A stretch of DNA of 33,532 bases, from positions 1-33,532 of the forward strand of contig CALXBL010000012.1 in the NCBI GenBank assembly GCA_944386525.1, given 5' to 3'. A program made the translations under genes and the position numbers. The first letter of the stretch is position 1. The number at the start of each line of letters is the position of its first letter. The notes under the pieces were generated by a model. It did no database searches and was not told the origin of the DNA. It saw only the letters and a program-made list of their open reading frames with translations. Origin of the DNA: an uncultured Ruminococcus sp. (GTDB taxonomy: Bacteria > Bacillota > Clostridia > Oscillospirales > Ruminococcaceae). Below are positions 8,472-16,900 of the stretch, one piece after another.

Positions 8472-9275
8472 TCAGAATGCCGTATTCACAGCTATAGCTC
8501 CAGCAAGCATTATCCCCGTAATGCAAAGGGCTATCCAGTCACGGCAAGAGGATTTCATCTGTTTCATCTTTGTTCTCCCAATATCTCCCCTGTAGCACCG
8601 GCACTCCATAGCCGTTGCAAGTTCTTCGGCTCTCCTGAACGCCGATACAAATAAAGGTACAAGCACCGGAACAAGTGCCTTTGCTTTGTCGATAAGCTTA
8701 CCTGATTCAAAATTTGCACCTCGTGCCTTCTGAGCTGCGATTATCTTATCGGTCTCCTCCATGAGAGTTGGTATGAATCTCAGGGCGATAGTCATCATCA
8801 TTGCAAAGGAATGCACCGGAAAATGCAGCTTTTTTAAAGGTGACAGAAGTCTTTCAATCGCATCTGTAAGCTGTATGGGCGAGGTTGTGTACGTAAGCAG
8901 CGAGGAACCTATGATAAGAAATATTATACGCACTGCCATGCGCACTGCCGTTGATATGCCGTCCTCAGTAATCTTAAAAATTCCAAGCTGGAAGTAGACC
9001 TTGCCATCTGTTATGAAGATAACATTGAGTATTACCGTAAATATCAAAATAGGAAGCAAAGGCTTCAGGCTCTTCCAGAAAAGTCTTACCGGCAGTCTCG
9101 ACAAAACTAACGCAAATATGCAGTACGCTATGCCTATCGCAAGCGAAAAGAACGAATCACCTACAAAGAGCATTACTATATACAAAAGAGTAAACACAAT
9201 CTTGAATCGTGCATCGAGCTTGTGGAGCAGACTGCTGCCTGGAAAATACTGTCCTATAGTAATATCTTTAAGCAT
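8472..9275 (-). CDS. ecfT: ECF transporter transmembrane subunit EcfT
   Basis: Membrane coupling subunit that links the two ATPases to interchangeable vitamin- or metal-binding S components. The 267-residue protein has about five or six hydrophobic helices. The coupling-helix motif ARG is at 184-186, and a second motif ECRCY at 224-228 stands where many EcfT proteins have a second Ala-Arg-Gly. The ATG at 9275 lies 5 nt after GGTGG and overlaps the ecfA2 stop by 8 bp, so the two are coupled. No S-component gene lies nearby, as expected of a group II (shared) energising module. Confidence 0.96.
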   Translation of the reverse strand: MLKDITIGQYFPGSSLLHKLDARFKIVFTLLYIVMLFVGDSFFSLAIGIAYCIFALVLSRLPVRLFWKSLKPLLPILIFTVILNVIFITDGKVYFQLGIFKITEDGISTAVRMAVRIIFLIIGSSLLTYTTSPIQLTDAIERLLSPLKKLHFPVHSFAMMMTIALRFIPTLMEETDKIIAAQKARGANFESGKLIDKAKALVPVLVPLFVSAFRRAEELATAMECRCYRGDIGRTKMKQMKSSCRDWIALCITGIMLAGAIAVNTAF

Positions 9276-10143
9276 CAGTTCCACCTGCCTTTCTCTTATT
9301 ATAGCACTCAGCAAGCTGACGGCAGGCTTCCTTTACAGTATAGATATTATCGTCAAGCTGTATTCCCCTTTCACGAAGACGTGAGCATATCTTTGTTATC
9401 TGCGGAACGGAAAGTCCTATTTTCTCGAGCTCCTCCGCACGCCTGAATACGGCTGCTGTATCATCGTAACAGAAAACGCTGCCATGATCCATTACAAGTA
9501 TCTTCTGGGTGCACTTGGCAATATCCTCCATGCTGTGAGTTACAAAGAGTATAGTACAGCCTGTCTCCCTGTGGTAGGCCTTTATCTCACGGAGGATATC
9601 CTCTCTACCCATCGGGTCGAGTCCTGCTGTTGGCTCGTCCAAAATAAGTACACGTGGTCTGAGTGCCATAACTCCTGCAATAGCTGCTCTTCTCTTCTGA
9701 CCTCCGGAAAGTGCAAACGGCGACTGAGAAAGCTGCTGTTCATCAAGACACACAAACCGGGCAGCCTCCAAAACACGCTCATTTATCTCACTCTCGGAAA
9801 GTCCCATGTTTGCAGGACCGTATGCTATGTCCTTATAGACAGTATCCTCAAAGAGTTGGTACTCCGGATACTGGAAAACAAGCCCGATCTGAAAGCGGAT
9901 ATCACGCAGCCGGCTTTTGTCTGCCCATATATCCATACCGTCAAATATAACCTTGCCGGATGCAGGACGAAGCAATCCGTTAAGATGCTGCATAAGCGTA
10001 GACTTTCCAGAACCGGTCGAGCCTATTACCCCTATAAAGGCACCCTCTTCTATCTCCAGATCCACATGATCTACCGCCGTTGTCTCAAACGGCGTACCCT
10101 CACTATACTTATATGTCAGTTTTTCTGTACGTATAATTGCCAC
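9268..10143 (-). CDS. ecfA2: ECF transporter ATPase EcfA2
   Basis: Cytoplasmic ABC ATPase of the ECF vitamin/metal uptake module. The 291-residue product has Walker A GSTGSGKST (~36-44), a Q-loop in GLVFQYPEYQLF, the signature LSGGQKRR, Walker B VLILDEPTAGLDP and switch His in VTHSM. The N-terminal YKYSEGTPFETTAVDHV block and long C-terminus are typical of EcfA2. The start codon is GTG, six bases after GAGGAG; the nearby ATG is out of frame. It is 12 bp after ecfA1 and overlaps ecfT. Confidence 0.96.
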   Translation of the reverse strand: MAIIRTEKLTYKYSEGTPFETTAVDHVDLEIEEGAFIGVIGSTGSGKSTLMQHLNGLLRPASGKVIFDGMDIWADKSRLRDIRFQIGLVFQYPEYQLFEDTVYKDIAYGPANMGLSESEINERVLEAARFVCLDEQQLSQSPFALSGGQKRRAAIAGVMALRPRVLILDEPTAGLDPMGREDILREIKAYHRETGCTILFVTHSMEDIAKCTQKILVMDHGSVFCYDDTAAVFRRAEELEKIGLSVPQITKICSRLRERGIQLDDNIYTVKEACRQLAECYNKRKAGGTDA

Positions 10144-10155
10144 AGCATACTCCTC

Positions 10156-11004
10156 TTAGTCGAATAATTTCATTACAGCCTCCACACAGGACGCCTCGTC
10201 TATAGCGTTCACCTCCGCAGGAAGTCCTGCGTTTTTAAGCTCCCACAAAAGCTCAGACGCCTGCGGCACGTCGAGTCCCACCGCCTGGAGCAGCTCTGGC
10301 TTTGTAAAGACCTTGTCAGGTGTATTGTCAAGTATGATATTGCCGTCGTCCATTACCACCACCCTGTCAGCCTTTACAGCCTCGTCCATGTAGTGGGTTA
10401 TAAGGATAACGGTTATGCCATATTCCCTGTTTAGCATTGAGATGGTTTCCATAACCTCACGCCTGCCTCTCGGATCGAGCATTGCAGTCGGCTCGTCGAG
10501 TATTATGCAGTCAGGACGCATAGCTATTATACCAGCAATGGCAACTCTTTGCTTTTGTCCGCCGGAAAGCTGCGAAGGCGCATGGAGACGATAATCATAC
10601 ATATCCACCGAACGAAGGGCATCATCTACACGCTTTCGTATCTCCTGCGGATCTATACCAAGGTTCTCCGGACCGAATGCAACGTCCTCCTCCACGATAG
10701 TAGCCACTATCTGGTTGTCGGGATTCTGGAAAACCATGCCCACATGACGGCGTATATCGAAGATAAGATCATCATCACGGGTATCCATACCCATGACACT
10801 TACAGTTCCCTCAGTCGGCACAAGAATACCGTTTATAAGCCTTGCAAGTGTAGACTTGCCAGAGCCGTTGTGACCAAGCACTGCTGTAAACGAGCCTTTT
10901 TCTATTTCAAGCGACACACCTTTGAGTACGTCGCCCGATAATCTATTTCCCTCTTCATCAGTGTAATGAAACCGGACGTTTTGTACTTCTATCTGTTTGC
11001 TCAT
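10156..11004 (-). CDS. ecfA1: ECF transporter ATPase EcfA1
   Basis: Partner ABC ATPase of EcfA2. The 282 residues carry Walker A GHNGSGKST, the Q-loop block GMVFQNPDNQIVATIVEEDVAF that is diagnostic of EcfA1, the signature LSGGQKQR, Walker B CIILDEPTAMLDP and switch His in LITHYMDEA. The ATG has AAAGGA five bases upstream. Gene order ecfA1-ecfA2-ecfT is the standard group II arrangement. It follows the methyltransferase gene by 15 bp. Confidence 0.96.
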   Translation of the reverse strand: MSKQIEVQNVRFHYTDEEGNRLSGDVLKGVSLEIEKGSFTAVLGHNGSGKSTLARLINGILVPTEGTVSVMGMDTRDDDLIFDIRRHVGMVFQNPDNQIVATIVEEDVAFGPENLGIDPQEIRKRVDDALRSVDMYDYRLHAPSQLSGGQKQRVAIAGIIAMRPDCIILDEPTAMLDPRGRREVMETISMLNREYGITVILITHYMDEAVKADRVVVMDDGNIILDNTPDKVFTKPELLQAVGLDVPQASELLWELKNAGLPAEVNAIDEASCVEAVMKLFD

Positions 11005-11019
11005 AGGGATCCTTTCTGT

Positions 11020-11892
11020 TTATCTGTTCTGCCAGATGGCAGTATTTCCGCATGGCAGCACCATGCCACTCTTTTCAACAGGCAGACCTATCTCGTCGAA
11101 AGTAACGTTTCCGCCGTATCTTTCACGTATAACGCTGCCCAGTATGTAGCCCATGACTGAAGGCGAAAGTCCCGTGGTGTAGCTGTTGATGAGGAAGAAC
11201 AGCGGATCGTCGCCTAAAACTCCACGGCAAAGCTTTACCAGATCGTATATACAGTCCTCCAGCTTCCACACCTCGCCGCCAGGACCTCTGCCGTAGCTGG
11301 GCGGATCCATTATAACTGCATCATACTTTCTTCCACGGCGAATCTCCCTTGCCACGAATTTTTCGCAGTCGTCCACTATCCACCGGATAGGCTTATCGGT
11401 CATGCCGGAGAGCGCTGCATTCTCCCTTGCCCACTGCACCATTCCCTTTGAGGCGTCCACATGGCAAACCGAAGCTCCTGCTCTTGCACAGGCAAGAGTC
11501 GCTCCGCCCGTATATGCAAAGAGATTCAGAACTGATATAGGTCTATCTGCATTTCTTATCTTATCCGCCACAAAGTCCCAGTTTACAGCCTGCTCCGGGA
11601 AGAGTCCCGTGTGCTTAAAACCTGTAGGAGAAATGCGAAATGTAAGCTCCAGCGGCTCGTAGTGGAGCTGCCATGATTCAGGCAGTTTCTTTTTGAATGT
11701 CCAGCTGCCGCCTCCTGTAGAGGAGCGGCTGTAATGACCATCGGCACGATTCCACTCCGGCGACTCCTTTGGGGTGTTCCATATTATCTGAGGATCCGGA
11801 CGTATAAGCGTTATTCCGCTCCACGACTCCAACTTCTCCTGAGATGATGCATCTATAATGTGGTATTCCTTCCACTGGTCTGCTGCTCTCAA
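11020..11892 (-). CDS. Class I SAM-dependent methyltransferase, rRNA cytosine/RlmI-like family
   Basis: Predicted RNA methyltransferase of 290 residues. The SAM-binding motif I is VLNLFAYTGGATLACARAGA, an acidic residue follows in VCHVDASKG, and the catalytic-type motif is DAVIMDPPSYGRG. These are characteristic of the Methyltrans_SAM family that includes RlmI/RlmK. The N-terminal PUA domain of RlmI is absent. The start appears to be TTG, with AAGGAG eight bases upstream and no better ATG. It lies 17 bp after glmM. Substrate RNA cannot be read from the sequence. Confidence 0.85.
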   Translation of the reverse strand: MRAADQWKEYHIIDASSQEKLESWSGITLIRPDPQIIWNTPKESPEWNRADGHYSRSSTGGGSWTFKKKLPESWQLHYEPLELTFRISPTGFKHTGLFPEQAVNWDFVADKIRNADRPISVLNLFAYTGGATLACARAGASVCHVDASKGMVQWARENAALSGMTDKPIRWIVDDCEKFVAREIRRGRKYDAVIMDPPSYGRGPGGEVWKLEDCIYDLVKLCRGVLGDDPLFFLINSYTTGLSPSVMGYILGSVIRERYGGNVTFDEIGLPVEKSGMVLPCGNTAIWQNR

Positions 11893-11909
11893 ATCGTTCG
11901 CTCCTTATC

Positions 11910-13262
11910 TTATCTGTTTACAAAAGACTCAATTTCGGCTGTAATCGTTCTGCAAGCCTCTTCCATGAGGGCAGCATCCTTGCCCTCTACCATTACTCTG
12001 ATAAGAGGTTCAGTGCCGCTTTCACGGACGAGTATGCGTCCGTCCTCACCGAGCCTTGCCTCATATGAGTCCATGCACGCCTTTACCTTTTCGTCCTCAC
12101 GCCATATGTCTCTGTGTTCGGGCTTTATACGCACATTCAACATGAGCTGAGGGAATGTCTCCATGACAGACGCAAGCTCGCTCATCTTTTTGCCGGAGCT
12201 TACAAGAGTCTCTATAGTCTTTGCGCCGGAGAGCTGACCATCGCCTGTAGTTGCGTGGTCAAGAAATATGATGTGTCCGCTCTGCTCTCCGCCGATATTG
12301 TAGCCCTTATCAAGCATTTCCTCCAGAACGTAGCGGTCGCCCACCTTTGTTGCGGCAGTTGCAATACCTGCGTCCTTTGCAAAGTGGAAAAATCCGAGGT
12401 TTGACATGACTGTTACAACGGCTGTGTCCTTTTTCAGTATGCCCTTATTCTTCATGGAGCTTGCGGCTATAGCGATAAGCTTATCGCCATCCACAAGGCA
12501 GCCGTTCTCATCTACGGCAAGGCATCTGTCGGCGTCGCCGTCAAAGGCAAGACCTGCATCGCAGCCATACTTCTTAACGTAGGCCATGAGGTTCTCCATG
12601 TGGGTCGAACCGCAGTTTTCGTTTATGTTTGTGCCATCCGGCTCCGCACTGAGCATATGTACCTTTGCACCAAGCTTTTCAAAGAGCTTTCTTGCAGTGC
12701 CGGAGGAGCTGCCGTTTGCGCAGTCAAGTGCAAGCTCTATGCCATTAAAATCAGTATCGATACAGCCTGCGATATAGTGAATATAATCGTCAGCAGCCTG
12801 AGTGTAATCCTTTATCCTACCGATATCAGCGTGAGACTTCAGCTCTATCTTCTCCGGGTAGTCCAGAATAAGAGACTCTATCTCAGCCTCAACCTCATCA
12901 GGCAGCTTGTAGCCGGTGGAGGCGAAAAGCTTTATACCATTGAATTCCACGCTGTTGTGGGAGGCGGATATCATAACGCCTGCATCTGCGCCCTTTGCAC
13001 GCACAAGATATGCCACAGCCGGTGTTGGGACAACTCCTAACTTTACAGCATCGGCTCCAACGGAACATATGCCTGCGCATAGCGCTGCTTCAAGTACGTC
13101 CGAGGAGATACGCGTATCCTTTCCGATAAAAATCATCGGCTTCTTGTCGGTATGTTTTGTGAGCACAAGAGCAGCAGCTCTGCCTATCTGCATAGCCAGC
13201 TCGCAAGTAAGCTCAGTAATTGCAACACCTCTTGCGCCGTCTGTTCCAAATAATCTTCCCAT
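11910..13262 (-). CDS. glmM: Phosphoglucosamine mutase GlmM
   Basis: Interconverts glucosamine-6-phosphate and glucosamine-1-phosphate on the route to UDP-GlcNAc for peptidoglycan. The 450-residue length is standard. It opens MGRLFGTDGARGVA, carries the phosphoserine loop MISASHNSVEFNG (Ser101), the metal-binding DGDADR block, the sugar-binding GGEQSGH and the phosphate-binding RESGTEPLIRVM near the C-terminus. The ATG has AAGGAG upstream. A 106-bp gap separates it from ruvB, the largest gap within the block, and a candidate internal promoter lies there. Confidence 0.97.
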   Translation of the reverse strand: MGRLFGTDGARGVAITELTCELAMQIGRAAALVLTKHTDKKPMIFIGKDTRISSDVLEAALCAGICSVGADAVKLGVVPTPAVAYLVRAKGADAGVMISASHNSVEFNGIKLFASTGYKLPDEVEAEIESLILDYPEKIELKSHADIGRIKDYTQAADDYIHYIAGCIDTDFNGIELALDCANGSSSGTARKLFEKLGAKVHMLSAEPDGTNINENCGSTHMENLMAYVKKYGCDAGLAFDGDADRCLAVDENGCLVDGDKLIAIAASSMKNKGILKKDTAVVTVMSNLGFFHFAKDAGIATAATKVGDRYVLEEMLDKGYNIGGEQSGHIIFLDHATTGDGQLSGAKTIETLVSSGKKMSELASVMETFPQLMLNVRIKPEHRDIWREDEKVKACMDSYEARLGEDGRILVRESGTEPLIRVMVEGKDAALMEEACRTITAEIESFVNR

Positions 13263-13292
13263 TATAATTCTCCTTAATAATGTGTTTTAAAC

Positions 13293-13321
13293 AATATCGC
13301 ATAAAAATGCGTTAGATGCAA
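13293..13321 (-). promoter_or_regulatory. Possible internal promoter ahead of glmM
   Basis: On the minus strand, TTGCAT (13316-13321) is spaced 17 bp from GATATT (13293-13298) in the 106-bp ruvB-glmM gap. A small CGCAT/ATGCG hairpin lies between the two boxes. The match is only moderate. It would allow glmM and downstream genes to be expressed independently of ruvCAB. Confidence 0.4.
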
Positions 13322-13368
13322 GCATATTACAAACAAAACCGTAAGGCATTCTTTGTGCAGTATTGTCT

Positions 13369-14439
13369 TTATATAAGTGACATCTGTCCCGGATCTGTTG
13401 CGGAGGAATTTCCGCTCCGGTCGGGCTTTTTGTAGCCCAGATGTTCATAGGCAAGGTCGGTTGCACATCTTCCACGTGGAGTTCGTGCAAGAAATCCAAG
13501 CTGCATAAGATATGGTTCGCAGACATCCTCAAGAGTGACGGTCTCCTCACCAAGTGCGGAGGCGAGAGTTTCAAGTCCCACCGGACCTCCGCTATAACCC
13601 TTTATTATCATATCGAGCATCCGTCTGTCGTTGCTGTCGAGACCGAGCCTGTCTATCTCAAGCCTGTCGAGGGCAATCATTGCAATATCCTTGGTTATGG
13701 CACCATTGCCCATAACATCGGCAAAGTCACGCACACGTTTAAGAAGTCTGTTTGCGATACGAGGCGTACCTCTTGCACGTCTTGCTATCTCCATTGCGCC
13801 GTCCAGATCGCAGGAAATTTCAAGTATCATTGCGCTGCGGCGGACTATGTCGCAGAGCTGCTCCGGAGTGTAGAGCTCCAACCGCTGGATAACGCCAAAT
13901 CTGTCACGCAGCGGACTTGAAAGCTGTCCTGCCCGTGTAGTCGCCCCCACCAGAGTAAAGGGATTCAGCTCTATTCTCAGCGAACGTGCCGACGGACCTT
14001 TTCCCATGATTATATCTATTGCATGGTCCTCAAGAGCCGGATACAATATCTCCTCAACGGCTCTGGAAAGACGGTGTATTTCGTCAATAAAGAGCACGTC
14101 TCCCGTCTGGAGATTCGTTAGCAGTGCAGCCAGATCGCCGGGTTTTTCTATAGCGGGACCTGTTGTGACCCTCAGATTCACGCCCATTTCACGAGCTATT
14201 ATCGCTGAAAGAGTAGTCTTTCCGAGTCCGGGCGGTCCGTACAGCAGAACGTGGTCAAGCACATCGCCTCGGCGTTTTGCAGCCTCAATATAGACTGCCA
14301 TATTTTCCTTTACCTTATCCTGACCTATATATTCGCTGAGAGACTGGGGTCTGATGGATAATTCCCCGTCCCGATCCTCCGGTATTTGCTCCGGAGTTAT
14401 CATTCTCTGCTCAAAGGACATCTCACTTGATTCGATCAT
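13369..14439 (-). CDS. ruvB: Holliday junction branch-migration helicase RuvB
   Basis: AAA+ motor that drives branch migration of Holliday junctions with RuvA. The 356 residues include the Walker [10 protein letters not shown], Walker B FIDEIHRL, the RuvB hallmark LVGATTRAG and PLRDRFG, the sensor block [10 protein letters not shown] and a C-terminal winged helix ending near [17 protein letters not shown]. The N-terminal extension before SLSEYIGQ is of normal length. The ATG follows GGGAGGTG. It is 25 bp after ruvA. Confidence 0.98.
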   Translation of the reverse strand: MIESSEMSFEQRMITPEQIPEDRDGELSIRPQSLSEYIGQDKVKENMAVYIEAAKRRGDVLDHVLLYGPPGLGKTTLSAIIAREMGVNLRVTTGPAIEKPGDLAALLTNLQTGDVLFIDEIHRLSRAVEEILYPALEDHAIDIIMGKGPSARSLRIELNPFTLVGATTRAGQLSSPLRDRFGVIQRLELYTPEQLCDIVRRSAMILEISCDLDGAMEIARRARGTPRIANRLLKRVRDFADVMGNGAITKDIAMIALDRLEIDRLGLDSNDRRMLDMIIKGYSGGPVGLETLASALGEETVTLEDVCEPYLMQLGFLARTPRGRCATDLAYEHLGYKKPDRSGNSSATDPGQMSLI

Positions 14440-14464
14440 CCCATCACCTCCCGATCAGATGTGT

Positions 14465-15070
14465 TTATCTTCTGCTGCCGATAAGTTTCAGTGTTTCCTT
14501 TATCATTTCCTCAGATGTCATGTTTCTGTCGAGCTGCGCAAGCAGCGGCATAATCTCCTCCTGAGTGTAGCCAAGCACCATAAGGGCAGATATTGCGTCA
14601 GTTACTGCAGAGTCCTCCTGATATACTGTACTCTGTACAAGTGCGTTCCAATCGGAATCCTTGTTATCCTTGGCAATCTTATCTTTAAGCTCCAACACTA
14701 TGCGCTGAGCAGTCTTTGCGCCGATACCTTTTGATTTTGTAAGAGTCTTGCTGTCGCCGGATGCCACTATAAGAGCAAATCTGTCGGCTGTAAGGTCGGA
14801 GAGTATGGCAAGAGCAGCCTTAGGACCCACTCCCGAAACCGATGTGAGCATCTCAAAGCAGTGCAGCTCCTGCATACTTGAAAATCCAAACAACTCAACT
14901 GCGTCCTCTCTCACCGAAAGGTGGGTGTAGAGCATTACCTCGTCACCAATTGTGCCTATGTCGGATAAGGTCACATGAGTTGTACGGCAGGCATATCCCA
15001 CACCTGCACACTCAACAACAGCCATTGTGCCATCCTTTGCGATGAGTTTTCCATGTACACTATATATCAT
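14465..15070 (-). CDS. ruvA: Holliday junction branch-migration protein RuvA
   Basis: Holliday-junction-binding subunit of the RuvAB motor. The 201-residue product starts MIYSVHGKL, typical of the family. It has the OB-fold N-domain, helix-hairpin-helix motifs (TSVSGVGPKAALAIL and SKGIGAKTAQRIVLELKDK) and the C-terminal RuvB-binding helix bundle (ALMVLGYTQEEI). The ATG at 15070 overlaps the ruvC stop by 4 bp (ATGA), an arrangement that favours translational coupling. An in-frame upstream extension to 15136 lies wholly inside ruvC and is rejected. Confidence 0.98.
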   Translation of the reverse strand: MIYSVHGKLIAKDGTMAVVECAGVGYACRTTHVTLSDIGTIGDEVMLYTHLSVREDAVELFGFSSMQELHCFEMLTSVSGVGPKAALAILSDLTADRFALIVASGDSKTLTKSKGIGAKTAQRIVLELKDKIAKDNKDSDWNALVQSTVYQEDSAVTDAISALMVLGYTQEEIMPLLAQLDRNMTSEEMIKETLKLIGSRR

Positions 15071-15582
15071 ACTGTTCTTGTCGACCTCTTTTCTGCCTCC
15101 ATCAAGCGCATTCCCGTACACGAATGACCGTGACATATTGCTATAGCCAGGGCGTCGGCGGCGTCGTCGGGCTTGGGTATCTGCTCGAGGCGCAGGATAC
15201 GCCTTGTCATATCCATGACCTGCCGCTTTTCAGCCTTGCCGTATCCCACAACTGCCATCTTTACCTGTAATGGAGTATATTCATAAAGTGGAATATTCCG
15301 CTGCGCTGCACAGAGTATTATCACACCTCGTGCCTGTGCAACGTCTATCACTGTTTTCTGGTTGCTTGTAAAGTATAATCTTTCAATTGCAATACAGTCC
15401 GGCTGCCAGCGGTTTATCAGAAAATCAAGGTCTTCGTATATGGCTTTAAGACGCTGTGCAAAAACCGTCCCTGCCTCGGTGGTTATAGCCCCGTATTCAA
15501 GAGGCGCAAAATTCATTCCGGCATAGTCCACAACTCCGAAGCCTACTATGGCATAGCCCGGATCTATTCCCAATATCCGCAA
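15067..15582 (-). CDS. ruvC: Holliday junction resolvase RuvC
   Basis: Endonuclease that cuts Holliday junctions after RuvAB migration. The 171-residue product has all four catalytic acids in order: Asp7 (GIDPG), Glu67 (AIERLYF), Asp140 and Asp143 (PDDAADALA). The start is TTG at 15582, seven bases after GGAGG, giving the family-standard length. The longer ATG-initiated reading to 15660 would run through the promoter -10 and is rejected. It is the first gene of the minus-strand block. Confidence 0.97.
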   Translation of the reverse strand: MRILGIDPGYAIVGFGVVDYAGMNFAPLEYGAITTEAGTVFAQRLKAIYEDLDFLINRWQPDCIAIERLYFTSNQKTVIDVAQARGVIILCAAQRNIPLYEYTPLQVKMAVVGYGKAEKRQVMDMTRRILRLEQIPKPDDAADALAIAICHGHSCTGMRLMEAEKRSTRTV

Positions 15583-15624
15583 GATCTTTCCTCCTGTATA
15601 TCCATAAAATTGCACATATAAATT

Positions 15625-15654
15625 ATTATACCACAACTGACTGTTCATTTTCAA
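15625..15654 (-). promoter_or_regulatory. Promoter of the ruvCAB-glmM-ecf-truA-clpE block
   Basis: Minus-strand TTGAAA (15649-15654), 18 bp, then TATAAT (15625-15630). The predicted start lies about 35 bp upstream of the ruvC TTG codon. It is back-to-back with the pheA promoter, the two -35 boxes being about 20 bp apart. Confidence 0.75.
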
Positions 15655-15674
15655 TAGCAATTCAAAAAAATATC

Positions 15675-15703
15675 TTGATTTCTGAAAAAAAAGTGTGTAT
15701 AAT
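15675..15703 (+). promoter_or_regulatory. Promoter of pheA
   Basis: TTGATT (15675-15680), 17 bp, TATAAT (15698-15703). The leader to the pheA ATG is only about 30 nt, too short for a T-box or peptide attenuator, so regulation by leader RNA is unlikely. Confidence 0.8.
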
Positions 15704-15742
15704 AATAAACAGAGTAAAGCAATAAATGAAAGGACTTAAAAT

Positions 15743-16852
15743 ATGAACCTGAACGAAATACGCAGTCATATAGACACTATCGACAGAGAGATACTTGATC
15801 TGTTCCAAAAGAGAATGGAGCTTTGCAAAGATGTAGCTGCATACAAAAAAGCTAATAATATGCCGATATTTCAGGGTTCCCGTGAAAAGGAACTGCTGGA
15901 TAATATAGAATCAATGGCTAAGAATGATATGAAATCAGGTGCGAGAGCACTCTATACAGTCATCATGGAGATAAGCAAACAGCTCCAGCAGCAGCTCTCC
16001 TCCGACAAAGAAGCTCCTGTGCTGAGCGTCCCCGATTTTACTTCAGCAAAAGTCGTTGGCTGTCAAGGTTGCCCCGGTGCAAACTCCGAAACTGCCACGA
16101 AAATTTTCTTTCCCAACCACGAGCCTATCTATTACCCATCGTTCCATCAGGTCTTCGAGGCTGTGGAATCAGGCGAAATAGAATACGGCGTTCTGCCCAT
16201 CTACAATAGTACTGCCGGCTCTGTCACCCAGACATACGACCTTATGAGCAAGTATAACTTCTTCATAACAGCTATGAATCAGGTGGAAGTTGCAAACTGC
16301 CTCGCCGTCAGAAAGGGCACTAAGCTCCGGGATATTACAAGGGTATATTCCCATCCGCAGGCACTCTCCCAATGCTCCGACTTCATAAAACGCCACGGTC
16401 TGAGAATAAAAGACTACGACAACACCGCTACTGCAGCAAGAATGGTTGCCGAAAGCGACCAGCCTATTGCCGCTATCTGCTCAGAGAGATGTGCAAAGCT
16501 CACCGGTCTTGAAATACTCGAAAGCCGCATCTCAAACGTGCTGCCAAACTTTACACGCTTTATCTGCATTACGAAAGAAGTGGAAGTGGCGCCGGAAGCT
16601 GATATCATCTCAGTAATGCTCACGCTCCCCAATGTACCTGGTATACTCAGCAGCCTACTGATGAAGTTCTTTCTCCAGAACATCGACCTTGTGAAAATCG
16701 AAAACCGCCCCATACGAGACGGAAGTTTCGACGTTATCTTCTACATAGATTTCAAAGGGAATCTCCGTAACAGGAATACCGCCATGTTCATCACTGAACT
16801 TTGCAAAAGCTGCAAGGAGTTTAAGCTCCTCGGAAATGCAGTATCCATGTAA
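15743..16852 (+). CDS. pheA: Bifunctional chorismate mutase / prephenate dehydratase (P-protein)
   Basis: Makes phenylpyruvate from chorismate for phenylalanine synthesis. The 369 residues comprise a chorismate mutase AroQ domain (1-~88: IRSHIDTIDREILDLFQKRM, AYKKANN, REKE), a prephenate dehydratase domain (~103-275) and a C-terminal ACT domain (~288-362) for phenylalanine feedback (NVPGILSSLL and a GALV/ESRP-like ENRP). The catalytic TRF motif is intact at Thr271, as is SHPQALSQC. One oddity is that the usual PIEN(S/T) motif reads PIYNSTAGSV, with Tyr154 in place of Glu. The ATG follows AAAGGA. The gene is alone, with its own promoter and a shared terminator. Confidence 0.95.
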   Translation: MNLNEIRSHIDTIDREILDLFQKRMELCKDVAAYKKANNMPIFQGSREKELLDNIESMAKNDMKSGARALYTVIMEISKQLQQQLSSDKEAPVLSVPDFTSAKVVGCQGCPGANSETATKIFFPNHEPIYYPSFHQVFEAVESGEIEYGVLPIYNSTAGSVTQTYDLMSKYNFFITAMNQVEVANCLAVRKGTKLRDITRVYSHPQALSQCSDFIKRHGLRIKDYDNTATAARMVAESDQPIAAICSERCAKLTGLEILESRISNVLPNFTRFICITKEVEVAPEADIISVMLTLPNVPGILSSLLMKFFLQNIDLVKIENRPIRDGSFDVIFYIDFKGNLRNRNTAMFITELCKSCKEFKLLGNAVSM

Positions 16853-16870
16853 CATAGTGATATAGAACCA

Positions 16871-16900
16871 AAAACGCAGGTGCACACACCTGCGTTCTTT
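16871..16900. terminator. Bidirectional terminator between pheA and the sensor-like gene
   Basis: A perfect 10-bp stem AACGCAGGTG/CACCTGCGTT with a CACA loop. T-runs follow on the plus side (CTTTTTATT) and A-runs precede it, so it can end both convergent transcripts. It sits 1 bp from the stop of the minus-strand gene. Confidence 0.93.

Noticed and set aside
9484-10167. 227-residue plus-strand ORF opposite ecfA2
   Set aside because: Antisense to conserved ABC ATPase motifs; no start signals.
15704-15742. T-box or leader-peptide attenuator ahead of pheA
   Set aside because: The leader is under 40 nt and contains no phenylalanine-codon run, specifier loop or terminator.
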